From NCBI GenBank assembly GCA_913054565.1, contig CAJXHW010000123.1, positions 1-5,913 on the forward strand: a stretch of 5,913 bases of DNA. Reading direction: 5' to 3'. The position numbers and the translations under genes are program-made. Position 1 is the stretch's first letter. Every line of letters starts with the position of its first letter. Origin of the DNA: an uncultured Kordia sp. Its GTDB lineage: Bacteria; Bacteroidota; Bacteroidia; Flavobacteriales; Flavobacteriaceae. Under the pieces are notes generated by a model that was not told the DNA's origin, made no database searches, and saw only the letters and a program-made list of their open reading frames with translations. Of this stretch, positions 1 through 5,913 are shown piece after piece.

Positions 1-69
1 AATTGTTTATTAATACTGTAAAATAATAATCTGTATTTACTAGTGTTTGTAAACATAATTTTCCATACT

Positions 70-273
70 ATGGACAGACGTAAATTTATAAAAAAGTCAG
101 GACAAGCGTTATTGGTTGTTTCATCAATTTCCATTACCGGAGCATTAGTTTCTTCATGTTCATCAGATGATGACGCGTTTTTTAACGATGGATATTACGA
201 TGATGGTTACTATGATGATGGGTATTACGATGATGGTTACTATGATGATGGTTACTACGATGATGGGTATTAA
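70..273 (+). CDS. Small Tat-type lipoprotein made of Asp-Asp-Gly-Tyr-Tyr tandem repeats, function unknown
   Basis: I do not recognise a named family. From ATG at 70 the product is 67 residues. It opens with a twin-arginine-like motif (DRRKFIKK, residues 2-9), then a hydrophobic stretch (about 13-27) and a lipobox ending in Cys30 (LVSSC), so it should be exported, possibly folded through Tat, and lipidated. Cys30 is followed by SSDDD, which resembles the Bacteroidetes lipoprotein export signal that sends lipoproteins to the cell surface. The rest is six units of (N/D)DGYY, the last one cut short. There is no room for an enzymatic domain, so a structural, metal-binding or modified-substrate role is possible but is inference. 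An in-frame GTG at 43 would add nine residues before the signal; ATG at 70 is preferred because it places the RR motif at the N-terminus. The next gene, 67 bases downstream on the same strand, is a glycosyltransferase. Confidence 0.75.
   Translation: MDRRKFIKKSGQALLVVSSISITGALVSSCSSDDDAFFNDGYYDDGYYDDGYYDDGYYDDGYYDDGY
184..273 (+). repeat. 15-bp coding tandem repeat, six units
   Basis: Six 15-base units encode NDGYY once, DDGYY four times and DDGY-stop once. The units are at 184-198, 199-213, 214-228, 229-243, 244-258 and 259-273. Two main versions occur: one with the Tyr codons TAC TAT (GATGATGGTTACTAT, units 2 and 4) and one with TAT TAC (GATGATGGGTATTAC, unit 3; unit 1 is a close variant). 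Unit 5 has TAC TAC and unit 6 has TAT TAA. The alternation suggests growth by duplication of a 30-base pair of units. Such an array can change copy number in whole codons by slippage or recombination. Confidence 0.92.
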
Positions 274-340
274 GACGATTAAAAGAATGTACATATTTTG
301 ATTTACCATCATTTGTTTTTAATTAATTAAAAATACTGTA

Positions 341-2413
341 TTGAAACACATTTTATTTCTTCATGACACTTCATTAGCAACTCCACGAGGTGCTGAGTTA
401 ACTATTAATGAGCTCATTTTACTTGGAAAAACAAAAGGTTATGATACTAGAATAGACTTGCTTAAGGATTTTGAATTGACCAAAGAACATATCAAAATGG
501 CTTCGCTTATTGTTGTTAATAGCACATCGCGTTGTAATTTTGAGCAAAGTCTTATCAATCATTTGTTAACACAACAGGTTCCTTATATAAAAGTTGAATA
601 CGATTATAATTTTTGCATAAGACGAAATATTTTATGTACCGTAGACTCTAAAGTAAAAAGTTGCTGTAATACAGAGAAGTTTCACTTATTTCGTAGGCTT
701 TTTGCAAATAGTAAGCTTACTATTTTTCAATCTCCAAAGCACTATGAAGCGCATTATAATTTTTATGGCGAAGCATTAGGCAAATATCTTATCATGCCAC
801 CTACAGTGACTGTTGATAATTTAAACGTTTCAGCTATAAAAAATGCTGAGAGTATTCCATTTTTTGGTGATTTAAATTATTTAAAAGGAGGAGATGCATA
901 TGTAGACTATGCTGAAGCAAATCCGGGGCTCCAATTTCATGTTTATGGAAACAATCGGTTACGACGCGAACTACCCGAAAACATTTCATTTTATGACACC
1001 ATAACTAATTCAGAAGTCCTAGCTATATTAGGAAAAACAAAACAGTTTATTTGTAAACCTATTTGGCCAGAACCTTCAGGAAGGTTAGCAGCAGAAGCTT
1101 TTCTTTCTGGATGTGAAATGCTTACAAACGATAGGGTAGGTACCTTTTCATTTGATTTTTATCCAGAAGATAAAGACCAAGCTAATTTAGAGATGAAACA
1201 AGCCCCTGAAAATTTTTGGTCTGAAATAAAAACTATTTTAGAACACAGTAATATTGATATAGCGACGCCAAAATTTAGTCGTGTTTTAGTGTACAAAAGT
1301 TATGGAGGTCTAGGAGATATTTTTTTTGCAATACCTGCCATTTATAAGTTATCAGAAGTTTCTGAATCACTTCATTTTGCTGTAGCACCACGTTTGGTTG
1401 ATTTTTTTACTAAACATTTAAAAGGTGTCACTGTGGTAAATGAAGAGGTTGTTAGAACACAAGAAGAAAATTATGATGCTATTTATGAATTAGGTAATTA
1501 CCCTGCTTTTAGGGGTTATGATTTGCCACATGCTTTAAAATATCCTACCCATAAAAAAGTTAAACAACATGCTATTCAACATTATATAGACACCGTTTCT
1601 AAGCTACATATTAACATCACTAATCATTTAGAAAGCTATCCTTATTTTGAAAGACAGGTAAACACATCCAATCAATATTTTGTTATTCATCATGGTGCAG
1701 GGTTTTTATTAAAGATCTGGCCTACAGACAAATTTGCACAACTGATTGAACGTTTGCATGAGTTATACCCTAATTTAGATTGTAAAATAATTCAAGGCCC
1801 AAAAGACCCTGATATTTCAAAACATTTCACAAAAGAAATGTCTCATATTGACTATATAACAGGAGGGATGCTAGATGTAGGCGAGGTTATGGCAGGAGCC
1901 TTATTTCATATAGGAAATGATGCTGGTATTACTCATGTTGCAGGTAGTTTTAATGTACCTACTGTTGGGATTTATGGGCCGACAGGTCCGGGTAGTTGGG
2001 GTAGTTTTGCTAAGCATAATCAATTAATATGGGGGAAAAAGGGTGTCTGTAATATTAAATGTAATTACGATGTAATTATTAATTGTGAGCACCATATTTG
2101 CTTAAATTCTATTACGGTAAATCGTGTTATTGAAGCTTTATACAAGCTGTTACAAGAGGCCTATCCTAATTCTCCTTCAGTTTTAAAGGCAAATCCGCAA
2201 GCAGCACATGAGTTTAGTGATAACGATTGTTTAATTACACTAAACGATTCAGAGTTACTTTTAGAATATTACAATTCAACAATGAAATCAAATGTAGAAG
2301 CCTTGTTACTTGATGAATTGGAACAAGATTCAGACGATCATGACTTACTTCAAGTTATTCAGGTTTTAAATAAGCAGCATATTATATTTAAAGTACCTGT
2401 TTTTAATAATTAA
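341..2413 (+). CDS. Two-domain glycosyltransferase: GT4-like N-terminus fused to GT9 heptosyltransferase-like C-terminus
   Basis: This is a predicted cytoplasmic or membrane-associated enzyme of surface polysaccharide, LPS-core or protein glycan synthesis; donors and acceptor are unknown. Residues 1-305 look like a GT-B fold GT4 enzyme: RGAE near residues 16-19 in the N-terminal loop, a KGG motif at 182-184, and the E-x7-E motif (EPSGRLAAE, 244-252). Residues 314-605 look like GT9: a YGGLGD loop (321-326), HHGAG (450-454), KIWP (458-461) and the signature GNDAGITHVAG (525-535), then GIYGPTGPGSWG. Four cysteines lie at 570-587 and another four at 92-109. The last 85 residues match nothing I know. 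The start is TTG at 341: an in-frame stop lies at 320-322, no ATG lies between, and the MKHILFLHD strand is the expected first beta strand. It lies 67 bases after the repeat lipoprotein gene and could be cotranscribed with it. Confidence 0.85.
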   Translation: MKHILFLHDTSLATPRGAELTINELILLGKTKGYDTRIDLLKDFELTKEHIKMASLIVVNSTSRCNFEQSLINHLLTQQVPYIKVEYDYNFCIRRNILCTVDSKVKSCCNTEKFHLFRRLFANSKLTIFQSPKHYEAHYNFYGEALGKYLIMPPTVTVDNLNVSAIKNAESIPFFGDLNYLKGGDAYVDYAEANPGLQFHVYGNNRLRRELPENISFYDTITNSEVLAILGKTKQFICKPIWPEPSGRLAAEAFLSGCEMLTNDRVGTFSFDFYPEDKDQANLEMKQAPENFWSEIKTILEHSNIDIATPKFSRVLVYKSYGGLGDIFFAIPAIYKLSEVSESLHFAVAPRLVDFFTKHLKGVTVVNEEVVRTQEENYDAIYELGNYPAFRGYDLPHALKYPTHKKVKQHAIQHYIDTVSKLHINITNHLESYPYFERQVNTSNQYFVIHHGAGFLLKIWPTDKFAQLIERLHELYPNLDCKIIQGPKDPDISKHFTKEMSHIDYITGGMLDVGEVMAGALFHIGNDAGITHVAGSFNVPTVGIYGPTGPGSWGSFAKHNQLIWGKKGVCNIKCNYDVIINCEHHICLNSITVNRVIEALYKLLQEAYPNSPSVLKANPQAAHEFSDNDCLITLNDSELLLEYYNSTMKSNVEALLLDELEQDSDDHDLLQVIQVLNKQHIIFKVPVFNN

Positions 2414-2446
2414 AAGCTGTTGTTTTTTATTACTATAGTTCCTTGA

Positions 2447-2572
2447 AAAACTTATTCACAAATATTTCTTTATGATGCTAAAGGAGTACTCTATTTACTT
2501 AAAGATGATAGTAGAGCAGTGGAATATATTAACTACGATTCTAATTTTAAAAATAAGAACCTATTAAAATAG
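2447..2572 (+). pseudogene. Possible 3' remnant of a lost gene (41 open codons, no start)
   Basis: An open frame runs from just after a TGA at 2444-2446 to a TAG at 2570-2572. It reads like ordinary hydrophilic protein, for example YDAKGVLYLLKDDSRAVEY, but has no ATG or other convincing start codon. Its last codons form the left arm of the terminator hairpin. This could be the tail of a gene removed by deletion, or chance: 41 codons is short, and a 31-codon ATG-started frame overlaps it in another phase. I cannot assign a family. Confidence 0.25.
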
Positions 2573-2595
2573 TGACTTCTAATAGGTTCTATTTT
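2550..2595. terminator. Bidirectional intrinsic terminator between convergent genes
   Basis: A perfect 11-base inverted repeat, AGAACCTATTA at 2556-2566 and TAATAGGTTCT at 2580-2590, surrounds a 13-base loop. The pairing extends outward through AAAAT (2550-2554) and ATTTT (2591-2595), with one bulged base at 2555. T-rich sequence follows the stem on both strands, so it can end transcription of the plus-strand glycosyltransferase gene and of the minus-strand metal operon, whose last stop codon is at 2603-2605, 12 bases from the stem edge at 2590. Confidence 0.8.
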
Positions 2596-2602
2596 AATAA
2601 TC

Positions 2603-3046
2603 TTAATGATCGTTATTTAAATGATTATCATATTTAACTTCACCAGACTGATTCATTGCCATTTCGTGGTCATATTGACAACATCCAGGTAAGTTGTTAT
2701 AAGATTCTACATTACCTGAAAATTTATCAGTATCATACCCAGAGTTTGCAATAGCTTTATGTATTGCATCTACAGTAGTTTTATTAGAATCAAATGAGAC
2801 ACTAACTTGCTTTTTTGCACCATCCCACGCTACTGTTTCTAATCCGTCTACTGTATTAGCGGCTTTTTCTATTGTACTTTTGCACATACCACAGTTACCA
2901 CGTACACCAAAGGTTGCCTTTGTTATTACAATGTCTTTAGTTGTTGTTTGCTCCGTATTTGTAGACTCATTTTTTTCAACATCTTTACAGCTTGCCAATC
3001 CGATAGCAGCAATAATTGTTATACTTAAAATTACTTTTTTACTCAT
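2603..3046 (-). CDS. Heavy-metal-associated (HMA) domain lipoprotein, probable periplasmic copper-binding protein
   Basis: The product is 147 residues from the ATG at 3046. It begins with a lipoprotein signal, MSKKVILSITIIAAIGLASC, with the lipidated cysteine at 20, followed by a short polar linker rich in Thr, Glu and Asn. Residues 38-108 form an HMA ferredoxin-like domain with the metal-binding loop GNCGMC (Cys52 and Cys55), the following STIEKA helix and a typical NSGYDTDK end. The C-terminal part adds LPGCCQYDHEM with adjacent Cys121 and Cys122 and nearby His residues, a second likely metal site. It should bind Cu(I) or a similar soft metal at the membrane and pass it to the efflux adaptor encoded just upstream; the metal is inferred. 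An alternative ATG at 3091, only 10 bases after the adaptor stop codon, would add 15 polar residues ahead of the signal peptide, so the internal ATG is preferred. It is the last gene of the operon. Confidence 0.85.
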   Translation of the reverse strand: MSKKVILSITIIAAIGLASCKDVEKNESTNTEQTTTKDIVITKATFGVRGNCGMCKSTIEKAANTVDGLETVAWDGAKKQVSVSFDSNKTTVDAIHKAIANSGYDTDKFSGNVESYNNLPGCCQYDHEMAMNQSGEVKYDNHLNNDH

Positions 3047-3101
3047 ATTAATTACATTTTTGTGTTCGTGATTTGTGTTTGAAAAATTCATTGTTAAAAA
3101 T

Positions 3102-4802
3102 TTAATTGTTACTAATTATTTCTTCTATTTCTCCACATTTTAGCATCATATTACCAAAATATGGGTTTAATACTTGCTTATCTTTACTTAACCAATACGC
3201 TCCATTGTCACTATCAGCCATTGGGCAATATTGTTTATAAGATGTTTCGTTAATACCAAAAGATTGTACCGCAGTTATTAAATGTTCCGACACTATTTTA
3301 AATTGTATGCGTTGTTCTATAATATCAGTACTATTGGCAATGTTTTTACTACTAGAATTTAGAATACTTGCTAACTTCATCCATTGCTGATGAGCTACCT
3401 CATTTGTTAGTAAACTCATATCAATTTGTTTAAGTGTTTCAAATAATTGTTGAGCTTCCTTTTGAGCTAACATGGCATCTGTTTTTATTAATGCATCTTT
3501 CAAGCTGATATACTCATCATAAGCTTTTTGTAATTGCATTTTGAACATCGATGAAACTTCAAAGTCTTCGTTTATCATTTTTTTATGATTCATCATAGAC
3601 TTTTTGCCTTGTAATTGAGCAGCTGCGTCAATAGTAAAAATACCATTGGTAACAACTTCATCACCATTTTTTAAACCTTTCAATATTTGATATGACTCCC
3701 CAATTCGTTTACCTAAAATGACTTCCTTCATTTCGAAAATAGTTTCATTTTGATTTGTTTTTAAGTAAACAATTGAGCGTTTTCCTGTCCATAATACAGC
3801 AGAAGCAGGAATTGTTATTGCTTTATTACTATTTAAATTACCTTCTATTTTTCCTTCAACAAACATCCCTGGTTTGAACTCATTTTTATTATTGTTTAGT
3901 ACAGCTCTTAAAGCAACAGTACGTGTTTTTGTATTTAAAACGGGATCTATAAAATCTACTGTAGTCCTAAATGTTTTATCAGGATAAGTATTTGTGTTAA
4001 TGCTTATATTCTGCCCCTCTTTAAACCTTTCAATTTGATTTTCATACACATCAAAATTTGCCCATACAGTATTCAAGTTTGTTATTTTAAACAACGGTTG
4101 TCCTTGTTTGATTGTTTCACCTTGGTTTATTAACTTTTCTATAACAGTACCAGAGACAGTTGCGTATACAGGGAAATTTTCTTTGATTTTTCCTGATGAT
4201 TCAATTAGGCTAATTTGTCTTTCAGATAATTTCCATAACTTCAATTTATTACGTACAGCTTTATATAATAAAGGTTGTGATTCTTTTAATGAATGTGCCG
4301 TAATTAATTCTTGCTGAGCGGCATATAATTCAGGAGAATAAATTGTAGCTAATAATTGACCTTTACGTACCACTTCTCCAGTATAATTTATTTTTAATTG
4401 TTCTATCCTACCAGAGAAATAGCTTATCTGTACTACATTAGCTTCTTCATTTGCTGCAATTTTACCCGTAAGCTTGATGTCATTACCAAAGGCATTGCTA
4501 TTCCCTACAATAGTAGTTTGAATATTAGCCAAGGCCATTGCATTTTTTGTTAATTTAAATTGATCAGGTGCTAAGCCTTTAGCTCCAACTTCTGCAGGTA
4601 TTAAGTCCATTCCACAAATTGGGCAATCGCCTGGTTCTGGCTGCATAATTTGTGGATGCATAGAACAAGTCCACATTATTTTGTTTTCTGTAACTGCATC
4701 GTGATTATGGTCTGTTTCTGTATTTGATGAACCACCAAAAAGAAACCATCCTATTAGAAGTCCTAAAGCTAGTATTCCGATGTAAATTATATATTTTTTC
4801 AT
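3102..4802 (-). CDS. cusB: CusB-like RND efflux periplasmic adaptor with N-terminal heavy-metal-binding domain and C-terminal DUF3347-like domain
   Basis: This is the membrane fusion (adaptor) protein of a heavy-metal RND efflux pump, linking the inner-membrane transporter to the outer-membrane channel. The product is 566 residues. An N-terminal membrane anchor or uncleaved signal (4-24) is followed by a His-rich DHNHD stretch (31-35). A heavy-metal-binding domain follows at about 43-70, with the signature WTCSMHPQI and CPICGMDLIP (Cys46, His49, Cys60, Cys63, Met65). The adaptor core follows: a barrel/lipoyl half from about 105-155, a helical hairpin (155-205), the second lipoyl half with SGTVIEKLINQGETIKQGQP (217-236), a beta-barrel with GMFVEGKIEG (312-321) and a membrane-proximal domain ending near 400. 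Residues 420-560 resemble DUF3347 and carry CPMADS (526-531) and Cys556. The start ATG lies 2 bases after the stop of the TolC-like gene. Copper or silver is the likely substrate by family; the substrate is not proven here. Confidence 0.9.
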   Translation of the reverse strand: MKKYIIYIGILALGLLIGWFLFGGSSNTETDHNHDAVTENKIMWTCSMHPQIMQPEPGDCPICGMDLIPAEVGAKGLAPDQFKLTKNAMALANIQTTIVGNSNAFGNDIKLTGKIAANEEANVVQISYFSGRIEQLKINYTGEVVRKGQLLATIYSPELYAAQQELITAHSLKESQPLLYKAVRNKLKLWKLSERQISLIESSGKIKENFPVYATVSGTVIEKLINQGETIKQGQPLFKITNLNTVWANFDVYENQIERFKEGQNISINTNTYPDKTFRTTVDFIDPVLNTKTRTVALRAVLNNNKNEFKPGMFVEGKIEGNLNSNKAITIPASAVLWTGKRSIVYLKTNQNETIFEMKEVILGKRIGESYQILKGLKNGDEVVTNGIFTIDAAAQLQGKKSMMNHKKMINEDFEVSSMFKMQLQKAYDEYISLKDALIKTDAMLAQKEAQQLFETLKQIDMSLLTNEVAHQQWMKLASILNSSSKNIANSTDIIEQRIQFKIVSEHLITAVQSFGINETSYKQYCPMADSDNGAYWLSKDKQVLNPYFGNMMLKCGEIEEIISNN

Positions 4803-4804
4803 TT

Positions 4805-5913
4805 CTACTTAGTTAAGTAATTAATAATTGTTGTTTGAACATAATAGCTCTTTATCAAGTCTATTTGATTGATCTGAAACTTCAGTTGTAATTCCTGAAT
4901 ATCCAACACATCATTAAAATCAATCGTTCCAGTTTCGTAATTTTTGATTAAAATGTCTTCTGCATTCTTAGCTTGCTTTAAGTTTTTGGTTTGGGTTACA
5001 TAGCTCATTCTTGCTGAAATACGTTTGTTAATTGCCCTGTCTAAAAGTGTTTCTAAAGTATTAAAGCGTTCTTGTTTTTGAGCCGTAATTTCTTGTTGTT
5101 TCAAGTCATTTTGCTTGGATTGAGATTTATATTTCTTATTAAAAATTGGTATTGATACCGAAACCATTGGCATTACTATATCCTTTCCATTATCCGAGAA
5201 ACTCATGTCTGGTCTTTCAGTAACATGTATATAATCCAAACCGAAACCAATCGTCGGGCTGCTTTCTTTTTGATTTAATATTTCGGAGTATTCTATGGAT
5301 TGAAAGAGTTTATCATATTTTAGCAATTCAGGATGTACTGCTAAATTTTCAGAGATACTATCAAAGTCTTCTGAAGGTATTATTAAACTATCCACCACAT
5401 TAACTATAACTTCATTATCTCTATTCAATAGGTTATTAAAATTAGTTTGTTCTGCTAAAAATTGTCTACTTAAAACATCTTTTAGTTGTTGCATTTCGTT
5501 TTGGCGCATTTGCAAACGCAATACATCTACAGCAGATGCTTTACCAACCTCAACAGAAGTTAATGCCAATGTCTCGTATGTTTCTAATAGTTTGATATTT
5601 TCAGTTAATACCTTTTGTTTTGCTTTGTTAGTATATAGATTGTAATAAGATTTTGATACTGAAGTTATCAATTTTCGTTTTGCGATAACAATCTCTTCAT
5701 ATTTAGCATCTGCTAGTGAACTTGTATAATTTTCTCTAGCTGTAATAGTACCAAACCAAGGTATCATTTGTTTAGCAGATACTTTAAAGCGTTGTGCACC
5801 TGTTCGTGTTTCTGGCTCACTTGCAAAATACCCAAATCCAAACTCTGTATTAGGAATAGTGTTGACTTCATTTATTTTTTCAGAAGCTATATTATGTTGT
5901 AATTCAAGTTTTT
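4805..5913 (-). CDS. TolC/CusC-like outer-membrane efflux protein, 5' partial at the window edge
   Basis: The frame stays open from the TAG stop at 4805-4807 to the right edge, giving 368 residues in view. An ATG at 5767 is internal: translation upstream of it gives FGFGYFASEPETRTGAQR and then FKVSAKQMIPWFGT, a stretch typical of TolC-family factors beside metal efflux adaptors in Bacteroidetes, so the true start is beyond the window. The visible protein has long amphipathic helices (for example the regions around LLETYETLALTSVEVGKA and the last 60 residues), the repeated GKA/GTIDFNDVLDIQ helix turns of the OEP fold, and short beta-strand segments such as IGFGLDYI. It should form the trimeric outer-membrane channel for the efflux pump. 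If it is a stand-alone gene, a signal peptide and a few dozen residues are missing. It could instead be the C-terminal part of a CusA-TolC fusion, which is known in Bacteroidetes; the window cannot tell these apart. Confidence 0.87.
   Translation of the reverse strand, partial: KLELQHNIASEKINEVNTIPNTEFGFGYFASEPETRTGAQRFKVSAKQMIPWFGTITARENYTSSLADAKYEEIVIAKRKLITSVSKSYYNLYTNKAKQKVLTENIKLLETYETLALTSVEVGKASAVDVLRLQMRQNEMQQLKDVLSRQFLAEQTNFNNLLNRDNEVIVNVVDSLIIPSEDFDSISENLAVHPELLKYDKLFQSIEYSEILNQKESSPTIGFGLDYIHVTERPDMSFSDNGKDIVMPMVSVSIPIFNKKYKSQSKQNDLKQQEITAQKQERFNTLETLLDRAINKRISARMSYVTQTKNLKQAKNAEDILIKNYETGTIDFNDVLDIQELQLKFQINQIDLIKSYYVQTTIINYLTK

Noticed and set aside
1..69. Bacteroidetes-type promoter (TTG, then TAnnTTTG) upstream of the lipoprotein gene
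   Set aside because: The closest match, TAGTGTTTG at 41-49, has the wrong internal spacing and no TTG at the expected distance upstream. A near match at 294-300 before the glycosyltransferase gene is equally weak.
70..273. RiPP precursor with a cleavable leader
   Set aside because: There is no double-glycine leader, and no radical SAM, grasp or transporter gene is in view; the N-terminus is a lipoprotein export signal instead.
12..340. Direct repeat AATACTGTA at 12-20 and 332-340, upstream of each plus-strand gene
   Set aside because: Nine bases in AT-rich DNA can match by chance over this distance, and the second copy abuts the start codon, which is odd for an operator or promoter element.
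2472..2567. 31-codon ATG-started frame in the convergent intergenic region
   Set aside because: It is short, overlaps the terminator stem, and its translation looks less protein-like than the overlapping frame; there is no support beyond the start codon.
2880..3071. 63-codon plus-strand open frame
   Set aside because: It lies antisense within the HMA lipoprotein gene, whose domain motifs are clear; the plus-strand product has no recognisable features.
4108..4317. 69-codon plus-strand open frame
   Set aside because: It is antisense to the CusB-like adaptor gene, whose frame is well supported by family motifs.
5765..5767. ATG as the start of the TolC-like gene
   Set aside because: The frame continues open to the window edge, and the upstream residues (ending in QRFKVSAKQ) match the usual TolC-family sequence, so this ATG is internal.

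Overview
The window is AT-rich DNA that looks like a member of the Bacteroidetes, most likely a flavobacterium. The evidence is the low GC content, the lack of clear Shine-Dalgarno sites, an Asp-rich run straight after a lipoprotein cysteine (the Bacteroidetes surface-export pattern), and a heavy-metal efflux operon with protein features common in Flavobacteriaceae. The genus cannot be named from this sequence alone.

Left part, plus strand (about 70-2413). A very small lipoprotein gene encodes a twin-arginine-type signal, a lipobox and then almost nothing except tandem Asp-Asp-Gly-Tyr-Tyr units. It is followed after 67 bases by a 690-residue two-domain glycosyltransferase: an N-terminal GT4-like domain and a C-terminal GT9 (heptosyltransferase-like) domain, with an unassigned tail of about 85 residues. 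The glycosyltransferase appears to start at TTG. The pair could be one unit, such as a surface peptide and an enzyme of surface glycan assembly, but only co-orientation and closeness support that.

Middle (2414-2602). This short convergent intergenic stretch holds a strong inverted repeat that can serve as a terminator for both strands. It also holds an open 41-codon stretch without a start codon that may be the tail of a lost gene.

Right part, minus strand (5913 down to 2603). Three genes run in the same direction: a TolC/CusC-like outer-membrane factor whose 5' end lies outside the window, a CusB-like periplasmic adaptor carrying an N-terminal heavy-metal-binding domain and a C-terminal DUF3347-like domain, and a small heavy-metal-associated (HMA) lipoprotein. 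The first two genes are separated by 2 bases, so they are almost certainly one operon. Together they form most of a copper/silver-type RND efflux system: metal is caught in the periplasm by the lipoprotein and the adaptor's extra domains, then leaves through an RND pump (CusA-like, expected upstream of the window) and the outer-membrane channel. This part is well-known biology. The least explained part of the window is the Tyr/Asp repeat lipoprotein and its glycosyltransferase neighbour.
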